Below are positions 45,177 through 54,415 of a stretch of DNA of 64,000 nt, in pieces. Numbering within the stretch: the stretch's first letter is position 1; the number at the start of each line of letters is the position of its first letter. A program made the position numbers and the translations under genes. The notes under the pieces were generated by a model. The model was given only the letters and a program-made list of their open reading frames with translations. It had not been told where the DNA came from and made no database searches. Source of the DNA: Echinicola strongylocentroti (GTDB taxonomy: Bacteria; Bacteroidota; Bacteroidia; Cytophagales; Cyclobacteriaceae); the NCBI RefSeq assembly GCF_003260975.1, contig NZ_CP030041.1, positions 3,457,001-3,521,000 on the forward strand, in the 5' to 3' direction.

Positions 45177-46331
45177 TTAATAGACAATCTTTCGGGGGAT
45201 GTCAGTGGGGAGGCGTGTCAGAAGTTCATAATTGACTTGCTGAGTGGTTTCACTGAAAGAAGCTACCGTGATCTCATTGTTCTTTTGCTTTCCGATAATG
45301 ACGACTTCATCGCCTTTTTTGACGTCTTTGAGATCGGTGATGTCTACAGAGATGGCATTCATCGTCACGGTACCGACTACTGATACCATTTTGCCTTGGA
45401 TGAGCACTTTGCCCAAATTGCTTAGCATCCGGCTGAATCCATGGCAATAACCCACAGGGACCAAGGCAATTTTCATTTTGCGATGCGCCATAAAGGTGGT
45501 GCCATAACCTACAAAATCGCCCATTCCCACTTCCTTGATGCTCATAATGGAGCTTTTCCAACTGATGAGTCTTTTAAGTGGGTTTTTTCTGTTGGCGGCG
45601 AGCTGTTTGAACTTGCTCATGTAGGTTTCTTGGCTCGGCCAGAATCCGTACTGCAAAATCCCTATCCTGACCATGTCCATGATGGTTTCCGGATAGCTGA
45701 GGGATGCCGCAGAGCATGCCGTGTGATAGGTGCCAAATTTGATCCCATGGCTATCAAACCAACTTTTGAAGTTTCGGTATTGCTTGATTTGATTTTGGAC
45801 ACGAAGGTAGTTAGCGATGCTTTCGGCCCCAGCATAGTGGGTACATAGCCCAGAGAGGTCTAAATGAATCCCGTGTTCGTAAATAATGTCTGCAAGGAAT
45901 TCCTTTTCATTCCATTCAAATCCCGTACGATGAAATCCCGTTTCTACCTCCACGTGTATTTTGGCCGGGGTTTTTAGTTTTTTTGCCACTTTGATGGCAG
46001 TCATCAGACGATCAAACTCGAAGACAAAAAAACTAATGCCGTTTTTGATGATCCATTCCAGGTCCCGATTGTCCACCATGCCCATGATCATGATCTGGCT
46101 GTCTTTTTGGCTCGCCTGATGTACACGCTGGGCTTCATCTGTGCTGAATGCGCTGAAGTGGCGAATGCCTGCATTTTCGGCAATGGAAACAATGTTCTCT
46201 ATGCCGTGGCCATAAGCATTGCCTTTAATCACTGCTGAAATGATCGTGTCATCCCCCACTTGGCTCCGGATGAATTTGATGTTTCTGCGGTATGCGGACT
46301 TGCTGATCTCTATACGTGAAGTGTGCCTCAT
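45177..46331 (-). CDS. alr: Alanine racemase Alr
   Basis: 384 residues. The PLP-binding Lys36 is in S-A-V-I-K-G-N-A-Y-G-H-G. The TIM barrel is followed by a beta domain with the second catalytic Tyr region (G-Y-G-T-T-F) and the substrate motif G-T-V-T-M-N-A-I-S-V-D. The classical A-N-A-Y-G-H is G-N-A-Y-G-H here, a tolerated change. It makes D-alanine for peptidoglycan. The M20 gene upstream ends 31 bases before it on the same strand, so the two probably form an operon. Confidence 0.95.
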   Translation of the reverse strand: MRHTSRIEISKSAYRRNIKFIRSQVGDDTIISAVIKGNAYGHGIENIVSIAENAGIRHFSAFSTDEAQRVHQASQKDSQIMIMGMVDNRDLEWIIKNGISFFVFEFDRLMTAIKVAKKLKTPAKIHVEVETGFHRTGFEWNEKEFLADIIYEHGIHLDLSGLCTHYAGAESIANYLRVQNQIKQYRNFKSWFDSHGIKFGTYHTACSAASLSYPETIMDMVRIGILQYGFWPSQETYMSKFKQLAANRKNPLKRLISWKSSIMSIKEVGMGDFVGYGTTFMAHRKMKIALVPVGYCHGFSRMLSNLGKVLIQGKMVSVVGTVTMNAISVDITDLKDVKKGDEVVIIGKQKNNEITVASFSETTQQVNYELLTRLPTDIPRKIVY

Positions 46332-46362
46332 TTATAAGGGGTGATTATATCGAGTGTTAAGC

Positions 46363-47496
46363 TTAGCGATTTATCTGATTGATGATTTGACTGAAAATAC
46401 CGACCCCTGTGGGGATAATGGTGTCAGGAAAATCAAAGTTGCTATTATGCAGCTGTGGCTGTGTCTTGCCACTTCCCAGACCAAAGAACATGGTGGGCGT
46501 GTCGATCGAGAAATGCCCAAAGTCTTCTGACCACCTGAATGGGTTTCGGATATGTTTTGTTTTCAGCTTCAGTTTTTTGGCGGCCTCATTGACCTGTTCC
46601 CATGCAGCCTCGTCATTGATCGTACTGGCAAAGCTCTCTGTGTAGGAAATGTCAATTCCCAAGTGCTGGGCTTTGGCGAGGACTGTAGACAGTTCCTCAG
46701 CGTAGTTGGTGAGTCTATCCATGGTATCGTCATCATACGTTCTCAGGGTGGCCCTGATGGTGGCTTCTCCAGGGCTTGTTCCGAATGCCACTTCACCCAG
46801 GACGGCATTAATGATGGTGATTAGGCTGAACCCGTTCATGCTTTCAGGAAGCGCCTGGAGCCCTACGATGATCTTTGCCATAGCCGTGGCGGGGCTGTTG
46901 CCGTCTTCTGGATGGGCGGCGTGCGAGGTCTTTCCTTTTAGCTTGATGACCATGCCTTTAGAGGCTGCAGCAAAAGAGCCTTTTTTTAGGATGATTTCGT
47001 TTTTTGGTTGTCCAGGTAGGTTGTGGAGTGCAAATGCAATGTCTGGTTTGATCTTGGGAAATTGCTTGTCCTTGATCACCTTTTCGGCACCTTCACCGGT
47101 CTCTTCGGCAGGCTGATAAAGTAGTATTACGCGGCCTTTGGAAATGGGATTTTCGGCAAGGTTCATTCCCACGCCGGCCACAATGGTCATATGCCCATCA
47201 TGACCACAGGAATGGGATTTTCCTTCCTCTGTACTTTTATGTTTGGCGGTGGTTTCTTCCGGAATGGGAAGACCGTCCAGCTCGCACCGGATCATGGTGG
47301 TAGGGCCTTTAGCATTCCCTTCGTAGATAAAAGCCAGTCCATTGCCCCCGATTTTATCGATGACTTTATCGGGCTTTAATGGCTCAAAAAAATCCTTGAT
47401 TCGATGGGCCGTAGCGGCTTCATCATTGGAGAGGTCAGGATGCTGGTGAAGCTCCTTTCGTAGCTTGATCAGGGTATTGATATCTTCTTTTTTCAT
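46363..47496 (-). CDS. M20-family amidohydrolase/peptidase
   Basis: I start at the ATG at 47496 (MKKEDINTLIKLRKELHQHP, 377 residues). An 18-codon extension is possible but unlikely. H-Q-H-P-D-L-S, C-E-L-D-G-L-P-I, S-C-G-H-D-G-H-M and P-A-E-E-T-G-E-G-A-E-K give the M20D metal sites and general base Glu. Family members cleave N-acyl amino acids, including hippurate and acyl-diaminopimelate. Which applies here cannot be read, but co-direction with alr fits cell-wall amino acid turnover. Confidence 0.92.
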   Translation of the reverse strand: MKKEDINTLIKLRKELHQHPDLSNDEAATAHRIKDFFEPLKPDKVIDKIGGNGLAFIYEGNAKGPTTMIRCELDGLPIPEETTAKHKSTEEGKSHSCGHDGHMTIVAGVGMNLAENPISKGRVILLYQPAEETGEGAEKVIKDKQFPKIKPDIAFALHNLPGQPKNEIILKKGSFAAASKGMVIKLKGKTSHAAHPEDGNSPATAMAKIIVGLQALPESMNGFSLITIINAVLGEVAFGTSPGEATIRATLRTYDDDTMDRLTNYAEELSTVLAKAQHLGIDISYTESFASTINDEAAWEQVNEAAKKLKLKTKHIRNPFRWSEDFGHFSIDTPTMFFGLGSGKTQPQLHNSNFDFPDTIIPTGVGIFSQIINQINR

Positions 47497-47722
47497 GTTT
47501 TGAAAAGTTACTGAATGATTCAAAATAGGGTTTTTTGACCGATTCTTCAAGTAATCAACAAGTTTAGATATTGCTGTCTATGATCAACAAGCAAAAAGCC
47601 TTCCTGAATTTTTTTGACTCGTATTCAATTAGTTAAAGGAAAGGTTTGAAAAATGGTTTTTTTGGGCGAACTTATTTACCTGTAATTTTGCTTGACTATT
47701 TTATCCTAAACTATATCAACCT

Positions 47723-47899
47723 ATGACTGCAGAACAAAAACAAGCCTTGACAGAAGAAATCGAAAAGCTCCAGGGATCATTGACAGGAGATATGTTCCAA
47801 GATATGGAGATCCGGGACCAAATTCATAATCTGGAAATGCAGCTTAAAGGCACCAAGCCAATAGATAGCCATTTTGATTGTATTGGGTGTGGGAGCTGA
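47723..47899 (+). CDS. 58-residue protein with C-terminal CxxC tail
   Basis: A short frame with ATG start and TGA stop; the sequence opens MTAEQKQALTEEIEKLQGSL and ends F-D-C-I-G-C-G-S. It is acidic and probably two-helix for about 45 residues, with both Cys near the end. The wording is highly ordered and the frame is followed by a terminator hairpin, so I treat it as a real gene. A metal or redox role of the CxxC is possible. It could also be a small regulator. No family is named. Confidence 0.7.
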   Translation: MTAEQKQALTEEIEKLQGSLTGDMFQDMEIRDQIHNLEMQLKGTKPIDSHFDCIGCGS

Positions 47900-47926
47900 T
47901 ATACCATTGCGTAAATAGGCCTACAG

Positions 47927-47965
47927 AAAGCCGGAAAGGATTAGCCTCTCCGGTTTTTCTTTTTT
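47927..47965 (+). terminator. Terminator after the 58-residue gene
   Basis: AAAGCCGGAAAGG pairs with CCTCTCCGGTTTT (one mismatch, one wobble), followed by a T-rich tail, about 28 bases past the stop. Confidence 0.65.
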
Positions 47966-48027
47966 GGCATCTATCAGTGAGGAAGGAATAATCGCAGCTA
48001 ATTGTCGAGCTAAAAACTCAAGGTTTG

Positions 48028-48057
48028 TGGTTCCGCAGCACAGCTGTCAGAATAACC
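48028..48057. repeat. Hairpin repeat (partner at 12581-12616)
   Basis: TTCCGCAGC-ACAGCTGT shares its core with the repeat at 12581-12616, including the CAGC/GCTG inner stem and an outer GGTT/AACC pair. A degenerate TTAGTGGCTTAGAG-TTCGTGGC word like that of the 32.5 kb array follows near 48070. Confidence 0.5.
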
Positions 48058-48163
48058 GGACTTTTTACAAAACCCTTAGTGGCTTAGAGCCTTCGTGGCG
48101 GCATGAATGATGAATGGAAAACTTACCTTCTTCCAGAAATAGTTGGGGTAAAGCAAAAATTTG

Positions 48164-48181
48164 GTTCTTTTTTTTATGAAC
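48164..48181. promoter_or_regulatory. Candidate operator O1 upstream of the GbsR-type gene
   Basis: GTTCTTTTTTTTATGAAC is an 18 bp GTTC-N10-GAAC palindrome with a T-rich centre. The same 18 bp design recurs at 48723-48740 upstream of the TolC gene. It ends 15 bases before the -7 element at 48197 and would cover the -33 region, fitting repression and autoregulation. Confidence 0.6.
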
Positions 48182-48196
48182 TAACAAAACCTTTTG

Positions 48197-48204
48197 TATC
48201 TTTG
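48197..48204 (+). promoter_or_regulatory. Candidate -7 element (TATCTTTG) of the regulator-efflux operon
   Basis: TATCTTTG matches TAnnTTTG, 35 bases before the regulator start, just downstream of the O1 site. Confidence 0.5.
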
Positions 48205-48238
48205 TGTCGTTAAGTCTTCACAGACAAGAGGAGGAAAT

Positions 48239-48703
48239 ATGAAATTATCATCTGAACAACAGGAAGTTATAGAGCGAATCGGCGTCTTTTTCGAGCGAAA
48301 GGGGCATCAGCCGATTTTGGGTAGGATCATTGGGTTGTTATTGGTACTTGATGAAGCAGAGGCGACTTTTGACGAAATCCAAGAATATCTCTCTGTGAGT
48401 AAAAGTGCCGTCAGCAATGCGCTCACCCTACTCCAAACACAAAACAAGGTGGAATACACCACCAAACCTGGAGAAAGGAAGCGGTATTTTCGACTAAAGG
48501 TAAGAAACTGGAGAAAAGACATGCAAGAGGACATGCAGGGCATCTTCAAGATCAATATGCTACTAAAGGATGTGATGGACATGCGGTCTCAAAAGAACAT
48601 GGAGTTTAATGCATGTATCGAGGATTTTCAGAAGTTTATCGGATTTATGCAGGAGGAAATGCCAAAATTGATCGAAAAGTATGATCGGCTACATAATAGC
48701 TGA
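48239..48703 (+). CDS. GbsR/MarR-type transcriptional regulator
   Basis: Start at the ATG at 48239 (MKLSSEQQEVIERIGVFFER, 154 residues): it has an unusually strong GAGGAGG ribosome site at 48228-48234, rare in this genome, and an upstream start would add 15 unlikely residues. A winged helix (residues about 30-95: F-D-E-I-Q-E-Y-L-S-V-S-K-S-A-V-S-N-A-L as recognition helix) is followed by a helical dimer region. It heads the TolC-MFP-RND efflux genes and almost certainly represses them; operator candidates lie at 48164 and 48723. Confidence 0.9.
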   Translation: MKLSSEQQEVIERIGVFFERKGHQPILGRIIGLLLVLDEAEATFDEIQEYLSVSKSAVSNALTLLQTQNKVEYTTKPGERKRYFRLKVRNWRKDMQEDMQGIFKINMLLKDVMDMRSQKNMEFNACIEDFQKFIGFMQEEMPKLIEKYDRLHNS

Positions 48704-48722
48704 TATATTTTTTGTTCAATAA

Positions 48723-48740
48723 GTTCTTTTTTTACAGAAC
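48723..48740. promoter_or_regulatory. Candidate operator O2 upstream of tolC
   Basis: GTTCTTTTTTTACAGAAC has the same length and design as O1. A wider perfect pair, TTTGTTC (48711-48717) and GAACAAA (48737-48743), encloses it. It lies 38 bases before the TolC-family start. Confidence 0.6.
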
Positions 48741-48777
48741 AAAGTAATTAATAAGGAATTAACTATAATTAATTAAA

Positions 48778-50145
48778 ATGAAAAAACAACTTTGGATCGG
48801 ACTTATTGCGGTTTTTTTCGTGGGGAACAGCCTCATGGCCCAAGAGCCGGTAACGGATGGGGGAGTACTTACACTTCAAGAAGCCATCCAGTTAGGGCTA
48901 AAGCACAACACGGAAATCAAAAAAGCGCAGTTGGATGAGGAAGCTGCAGATCATCAGCGAAAGGAAATCACGGGTACAGGTCTTCCCCAAGTGGATGCTT
49001 ATGGTGATTACAATAATTTTCTGGATGTATATCCACAAGCGATCCCCGGCGGGGTCTTGGATCCCAATACGGATCCCAGCGATATCAACGTAATAGCCTT
49101 CGGTGTGCCTCAAAGTATCAAAGCAGGTATGCAAGTGAGCCAGCTGATTTTCAGCCAATCGTATTTGGTAGGATTGAAGGCGGCCAAGACTTCAGAGGAA
49201 TTTTATCGCCTCTTGACGCAAATGACCGAAGAGGACATCATTTACGATGTGGCACTAAATTACTATTCGGTGATTTCTACAGAATTGCAGATGGATAACC
49301 TGCAGGCCAACCACGATCAACTAAAGCGCTTAGAGGATATCATCCACTCACAGTATGAGAATGACTTGGCCAGAAAAGTGGACTATAACCGTGTGAAAGT
49401 AAACTTGACGACGTTGGAAACCGAAATGGACAATCTTGAGATTGCCATCGAGCAGCGGAAGAATTACTTGAAATTGGTGATGGGGATTCCTGTAAATACA
49501 GCAATCGAACTGGCGCATTATGATTTTAATAACAGGTCCTTGCCATTGCAGGCACTTCAGATGGATCCTGACCTGAGTCAGCGATACGACCTGAAGGTAT
49601 TGGAAAAGCAACAGGAGCTGAATGACCTGAATGTCGATAATATCAAATCAGGCTATTATCCGACACTTTCTGCCTTTGCAGATGTGAATTATAATGCCTT
49701 TTCCAGTGAGTTTGACTTTCTGTCCACTGGCCATGTTTGGTACAGGGGAGCATTGGTAGGCTTGAAGCTGTCTGTGCCGATTTTCGATGGCTTTCAGAAG
49801 AAGCACAGAGTCGCCCAGGCACGAGTAGAAGGTCAAAAAATCAAATACGATCAGTATATGGCCGAGCAGAATGCAGAAGCTGAATACCTGAATGCTGTAA
49901 AGAAACTGAACAACAGTATTAAGAGCCTTAAGGCGCAAGAGTCTAATCTGGAGCTATCAGAAGATGTCTTCAAGCAGACCGGACAGCTGTATCGAGAGGG
50001 GCTTTCGCCATTGACAGACTTGTTGGATGCGGAGACATCACTTCGTCAGGCCAGGTCAAGCTATTACCGACAGATCATCAATGTCAAGACAGCCGAAGCC
50101 GACTTGTATAAGTCTACTGGCAAAATCGAAAAAATCATCAAATAA
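48778..50145 (+). CDS. TolC-family outer-membrane efflux protein
   Basis: 455 residues with a signal peptide (MKKQLWIGLIAVFFVGNSLMA, cut before QEP). Two OEP repeats follow (L-T-L-Q-E-A-I-Q-L-G-L-K-H-N first, then the second repeat with G-L-S-P-L-T-D-L-L-D-A-E and long coiled helices). It forms the outer-membrane channel of the tripartite pump encoded next. Spacing to the adaptor gene is 49 bases. Confidence 0.94.
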   Translation: MKKQLWIGLIAVFFVGNSLMAQEPVTDGGVLTLQEAIQLGLKHNTEIKKAQLDEEAADHQRKEITGTGLPQVDAYGDYNNFLDVYPQAIPGGVLDPNTDPSDINVIAFGVPQSIKAGMQVSQLIFSQSYLVGLKAAKTSEEFYRLLTQMTEEDIIYDVALNYYSVISTELQMDNLQANHDQLKRLEDIIHSQYENDLARKVDYNRVKVNLTTLETEMDNLEIAIEQRKNYLKLVMGIPVNTAIELAHYDFNNRSLPLQALQMDPDLSQRYDLKVLEKQQELNDLNVDNIKSGYYPTLSAFADVNYNAFSSEFDFLSTGHVWYRGALVGLKLSVPIFDGFQKKHRVAQARVEGQKIKYDQYMAEQNAEAEYLNAVKKLNNSIKSLKAQESNLELSEDVFKQTGQLYREGLSPLTDLLDAETSLRQARSSYYRQIINVKTAEADLYKSTGKIEKIIK

Positions 50146-50194
50146 AAAGTATCAATCAGGAAGTAACTTCCTTAATTCTATATCATCAACAGCT

Positions 50195-51241
50195 ATGAAA
50201 AAGTTAATTACACCTTTGATAATAGTAGCCATAGCAGCTGCAATCGGTTTTACGCTTTTTAAGAACAAGCAAGAAATGGAGGTCAAGGCGGAAGAAGCCA
50301 TGAAGACCAGTGAATCCATTCCCGTAAGGACAGAGACAATCAAAAAGACGGCACATAAGATTTCCTTTACTGCCAATGGAACCTTTGAGCCCAGCCAAGA
50401 GCTGACACTTAAGTCCGAAGCGAATGGGAAAGTGTTGAAAATCTACAAGGAAAAAGGGGATTATGTTCGCATGGGCGATGTGATAGCCAAACTGGACGAT
50501 GAGTTGATCCAGTCCGAACTGGCGATTTCTGAAGTGAAGCTCAGCCAAAACCAGAAAGACCTTGGCCGCTATGAAAACCTGGCGGGTACAGAGGCCATCA
50601 CCGAGAAGCAATTGGAGGAAATCCGCAATGCTACCAAAATGGCCGAATCCCAAGTGAAGATGAACAAAAAGCGGTTGGCCAATACCGTAATCACCGCTCC
50701 CATATCGGGCTTTATCAATGAAGACTATATCGAGATCGGTACGCTGATGAACCCTGGGATGAACGTGGTGGACATCGTGAATGTCAAGCCCCTTAAACTG
50801 GCGGTGAAAGTTTCGGAGTTGGAAATCGCCAGAGTCAGTGTGGGAGATACCGTGGATGTGAAAGTAGGTGTGCTGCCAGAGAAGGATTTTACCGGAGTAG
50901 TGAGCTTTACCAGTAACAAGGGAGATGCTTCCTTGCGCTATGAAGTGGAGATTGCGCTGAAAGCAGAAACGGACCAGATCAAGCCGGGAATGTTTGCTTA
51001 TGCTTCTTTTGCCTACCCTGCTGAGGAAGCCATTCTGATCGACAGAAAAGCACTGGTAAATGGTGTGAAAAACCCAGAAGTCTTTGTGGTGGAAGATGGC
51101 AAAGCAGTGTTGAAGAAAATAAAGCTGGCTCAAGTAGGAGAAAACAAATTAGTACTACTGGATGGGCTGCAGCAGGGAGAGAAAATGGTGACTTCCGGAC
51201 TGATCAACCTGAAAGACGGGACGGCTGTCTCAGAACTTTAA
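50195..51241 (+). CDS. RND efflux periplasmic adaptor (membrane fusion protein)
   Basis: I start at the ATG at 50195 (MKKLITPLIIVAIAAAIG, 348 residues); the frame stays open upstream inside the TolC gene, but that part has no signal sequence. An N-terminal anchor helix, a lipoyl-like domain split around a helical hairpin (D-Y-V-R-M-G-D-V-I-A-K-L-D ... T-V-I-T-A-P-I-S-G-F-I), a beta-barrel and a membrane-proximal domain follow in order. It bridges the RND pump and TolC. Confidence 0.93.
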   Translation: MKKLITPLIIVAIAAAIGFTLFKNKQEMEVKAEEAMKTSESIPVRTETIKKTAHKISFTANGTFEPSQELTLKSEANGKVLKIYKEKGDYVRMGDVIAKLDDELIQSELAISEVKLSQNQKDLGRYENLAGTEAITEKQLEEIRNATKMAESQVKMNKKRLANTVITAPISGFINEDYIEIGTLMNPGMNVVDIVNVKPLKLAVKVSELEIARVSVGDTVDVKVGVLPEKDFTGVVSFTSNKGDASLRYEVEIALKAETDQIKPGMFAYASFAYPAEEAILIDRKALVNGVKNPEVFVVEDGKAVLKKIKLAQVGENKLVLLDGLQQGEKMVTSGLINLKDGTAVSEL

Positions 51242-51259
51242 TCCGAAAAATCAAGAAAC

Positions 51260-54200
51260 ATGCAGATTACAAAAATATCCATACAACGGTCCACCATTGT
51301 GGTGGTGCTGTTTACGATTTTGACCTTGCTGGGGATTTTTTCCTATACCCAGATGTCTTACGAGCTGCTGCCAAAGTTCAGTCCCAACGTGGTAACGGTA
51401 TCCACCGTCTATCCCGGAGCGGCACCTTCTGAGGTAGAAAACTCCGTGACCAGAAAACTCGAAGATGCCCTGGCGGCACTGGAAGGTATTGATGTGATGA
51501 AAGCCACTTCATTGGAGAGCTTCTCGATCATTACCATCGAGCTGGATGACGATGTGAATGTGGACCTGATCCTGCAGGATGCCCAACGGGAGATCGATGC
51601 TGTCTTGGGCGATTTGCCAGAGGACGTGGATCCACCATCTTTGGGCAAATTCAGTTTGGATGATATGCCCATCATGCAGATGGGAGCGTATTCCAACTTG
51701 ACAGCAACGGAGTTTTACGACCTGATGGATCAGCGGATCCAACCGATGATCTCACAGATCGACGGTGTGGCACAGGTAAACCTCCTTGGTGGTGCTGAGC
51801 GGGAGATCAAGGTAAATCTGGATCAGAACAAACTCAATACCTATGGGATCTCGCCCCTTCAAGTCAATCAGGCCATAGCACAGGCCAATCTTGATTTTCC
51901 TACGGGAAAACTGAAGAGCGATAAAGAGCAGATCCTGATCCGTTTGGCAGGTAAATTCACCAATGTAAATGAGATCGGGGAGCTGGTAGTGACCTACACC
52001 AATGGGTCTGCTATCAAGATCAAGGATGTGGCCGAAGTGGTCGATTCCAACAAGGACGAGGAAATTCTCAGTAGGCTAAATGGCAACAGTGCCATTGGTA
52101 TCAGTATCCAAAAACAGTCGGATGCCAATGCCGTGGATGTGGCCGAGCGGGTGAATGAGGCATTGGCCCAGCTGGAGACTACCTATGCAGGTAATGAACT
52201 GAAATTTGAGATTTCGCAGGACAGCTCAGAGTTTACCCTCGAAGCAGCCAATGCAGTGATCCATGATTTGATTATTGCGGTAGTGCTGGTAGCGGTGATT
52301 ATGTTGTTGTTTTTGCACAGTTTTAGGAACGCCGTTATTGTGATGATTGCCGTTCCGGCTTCCATTATTGCCACCTTTACAGTGATGTACTTGGCAGGAT
52401 TTACACTGAACCTGATGAGTTTGCTGGCCCTGTCGCTGGTAGTGGGTATTCTGGTGGATGATGCCATTGTGGTAATCGAAAACATCTACCGACACATGGA
52501 AAAAGGCAAGTCGGCCATCCAGGCTTCTTATGACGGGATTCGTGAAATCGGTGGTACGGTGACCTCCATTACTTTGGTAATTGTAGTGGTATTTGTGCCC
52601 TTGGCAATGACAGGCGGATTGATTTCGGGTATCCTTACACAGTTTAGTATCACGGTGGCGGTGGCCACGATGATGAGTTTGCTGGTAGCCTTTACCTTAA
52701 TCCCCTTGTTGACCTCTCGCTTTTCTAAGTTGGAGCATCTTAACCCAAACAGTGTATTTGGAAAGATTGTCAATGGCTTTGAAGGGATGTTGGATGGCTT
52801 TGTCGCTTGGTTGACGGGGATTTTGAAATGGTCATTTAACCATAAGATCATTACCCTAGTGGTGACCTTTGCGTTGTTTATTTCTTCGTTTCTTTTGGTG
52901 GGATTTGGTTTTATCGGAAGTGAATTTGTCAGTGAAGGAGATAAGGGAGAGTTTATTGTCCGATTGGAATTACCCAAATCGGCAACCTTGGAGGAGACCA
53001 ACTTTACTACCCGTGAGGCAGAAAACTTCCTGACCAAAAAATCACTGGTCAGCAGCGTATTTACGACAGTGGGACAGACTACAGGTGGAATGTCAGGAAG
53101 CCAATCCACACCCTATGCTGCTGAAATCACCGTCAAGATGGTCGATGCAGAAAAGAGGAACGTCACCGCTCCGGAGTTTGCCAAAGAAATGGAGATCGCC
53201 CTAGAGGAGAGTATCATCGGCGCGGAATTTACCGCCGTACCAATAGCCATCACCGGTACAGCCAATGACGCCCCTATCCAGATTGTACTTTCAGGACCTG
53301 ATTTGGATACGTTAAGGAGTTTTTCCCAAAAAGTACTGGCTGAGGTAGAAAGTGTTTCCGGTACCCGAAAGGCAGAAACTTCCCTGGAAGAAGGTAATCC
53401 AGAGATTCGCGTGGAAGTGGACCGGGCAAAAATGGCCGATCTGGGCTTAAACATGTCCATGGTAGGCGGTACGATGCAGGTAGCCTTTAACGGTAATACG
53501 GACACCCAATACCGTGATGGGGATTATGAGTATGACATCAATATCCGTATGGATGAATTTGATAGAAAATCCGTGGCTGATATTGAAAACCTGGCCTTTG
53601 TCAATAATGTGGGGCAGACGGTTTTACTTAAACAGTTTGCCAGTGCCATCCCTTCTGAGGGACCTAGTGAGCTAAACCGTCAGGATAGGATTACTTCAGT
53701 AACAGTGCAGTCGCAAGTGTCCGGCAGACCTACGGGTACCGTCGGTGCGGAGATACAAGAGCGGATAGCTAAGCTGGATCTGCCCAAAGAAGTGACGATC
53801 GCTTATGAAGGGGATATGAAAATGCAGGAAGAAGGATTTGGCAGCTTGGGAATCGCCTTGCTAGCTTCCGTTCTACTGATTTATCTGATCATGGTGGCGC
53901 TTTATGACAACTACGTTTTTCCTCTCGTGGTGATGTTCTCTTTGCCGCTAGCGGTGATAGGTGCGCTGCTGGCATTGGCATTGTCCAGCTCTGCCTTGAG
54001 TATATTCAGTATCCTAGGCCTGATCATGCTGATGGGGTTGGTGGCAAAGAACGCTATTTTATTGGTGGATTTTACCAACCAACTGAAAGCAGCTGGCCTG
54101 GAAGTAAAAGCGGCTTTGATCAAGGCGGTAGAAATTCGTTTCCGACCGATTTTGATGACCACATTAGCGATGGTATTTGGTATGCTGCCGATCGCCATGG

Positions 54201-54415
54201 CCTCAGGAGCAGGTGCTGAGTGGAAGAATGGGCTTGCTTGGGCATTGATCGGTGGTTTGATCTCCTCCATGTTCCTGACCATGGTCGTGGTGCCAGTAAT
54301 CTATTACATCTTTGACCGTATCCTGGCGCGCTTTGGCAAAGACCAGAAAAAAGAAATTGTCATCGAAGAAACTGAGCTTTCCGAGTCTGAATCCGAGGTG
54401 GCCGAATATGTTTAA
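51260..54415 (+). CDS. RND (AcrB/HAE1-type) efflux permease
   Basis: 1051 residues with 12 transmembrane helices and two large periplasmic loops. The proton-relay Asp pair lies in the helix with G-I-L-V-D-D-A-I-V-V-I-E-N, and the fourth-helix region and late G-L-V-A-K-N-A-I-L-L-V-D-F are typical. It exports drugs or other amphiphiles by proton exchange. The stop codon TAA (54413-54415) is supplied by the first bases of hairpin repeat copy 3, so the last residues may be shortened relative to homologues. Confidence 0.94.
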   Translation: MQITKISIQRSTIVVVLFTILTLLGIFSYTQMSYELLPKFSPNVVTVSTVYPGAAPSEVENSVTRKLEDALAALEGIDVMKATSLESFSIITIELDDDVNVDLILQDAQREIDAVLGDLPEDVDPPSLGKFSLDDMPIMQMGAYSNLTATEFYDLMDQRIQPMISQIDGVAQVNLLGGAEREIKVNLDQNKLNTYGISPLQVNQAIAQANLDFPTGKLKSDKEQILIRLAGKFTNVNEIGELVVTYTNGSAIKIKDVAEVVDSNKDEEILSRLNGNSAIGISIQKQSDANAVDVAERVNEALAQLETTYAGNELKFEISQDSSEFTLEAANAVIHDLIIAVVLVAVIMLLFLHSFRNAVIVMIAVPASIIATFTVMYLAGFTLNLMSLLALSLVVGILVDDAIVVIENIYRHMEKGKSAIQASYDGIREIGGTVTSITLVIVVVFVPLAMTGGLISGILTQFSITVAVATMMSLLVAFTLIPLLTSRFSKLEHLNPNSVFGKIVNGFEGMLDGFVAWLTGILKWSFNHKIITLVVTFALFISSFLLVGFGFIGSEFVSEGDKGEFIVRLELPKSATLEETNFTTREAENFLTKKSLVSSVFTTVGQTTGGMSGSQSTPYAAEITVKMVDAEKRNVTAPEFAKEMEIALEESIIGAEFTAVPIAITGTANDAPIQIVLSGPDLDTLRSFSQKVLAEVESVSGTRKAETSLEEGNPEIRVEVDRAKMADLGLNMSMVGGTMQVAFNGNTDTQYRDGDYEYDINIRMDEFDRKSVADIENLAFVNNVGQTVLLKQFASAIPSEGPSELNRQDRITSVTVQSQVSGRPTGTVGAEIQERIAKLDLPKEVTIAYEGDMKMQEEGFGSLGIALLASVLLIYLIMVALYDNYVFPLVVMFSLPLAVIGALLALALSSSALSIFSILGLIMLMGLVAKNAILLVDFTNQLKAAGLEVKAALIKAVEIRFRPILMTTLAMVFGMLPIAMASGAGAEWKNGLAWALIGGLISSMFLTMVVVPVIYYIFDRILARFGKDQKKEIVIEETELSESESEVAEYV

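Noticed and set aside
50204-51133. 309-codon antisense frame within the MFP/RND region
   Set aside because: It lies opposite a clearly recognised adaptor gene, is rich in His/Phe from reverse codon bias and has no domain.
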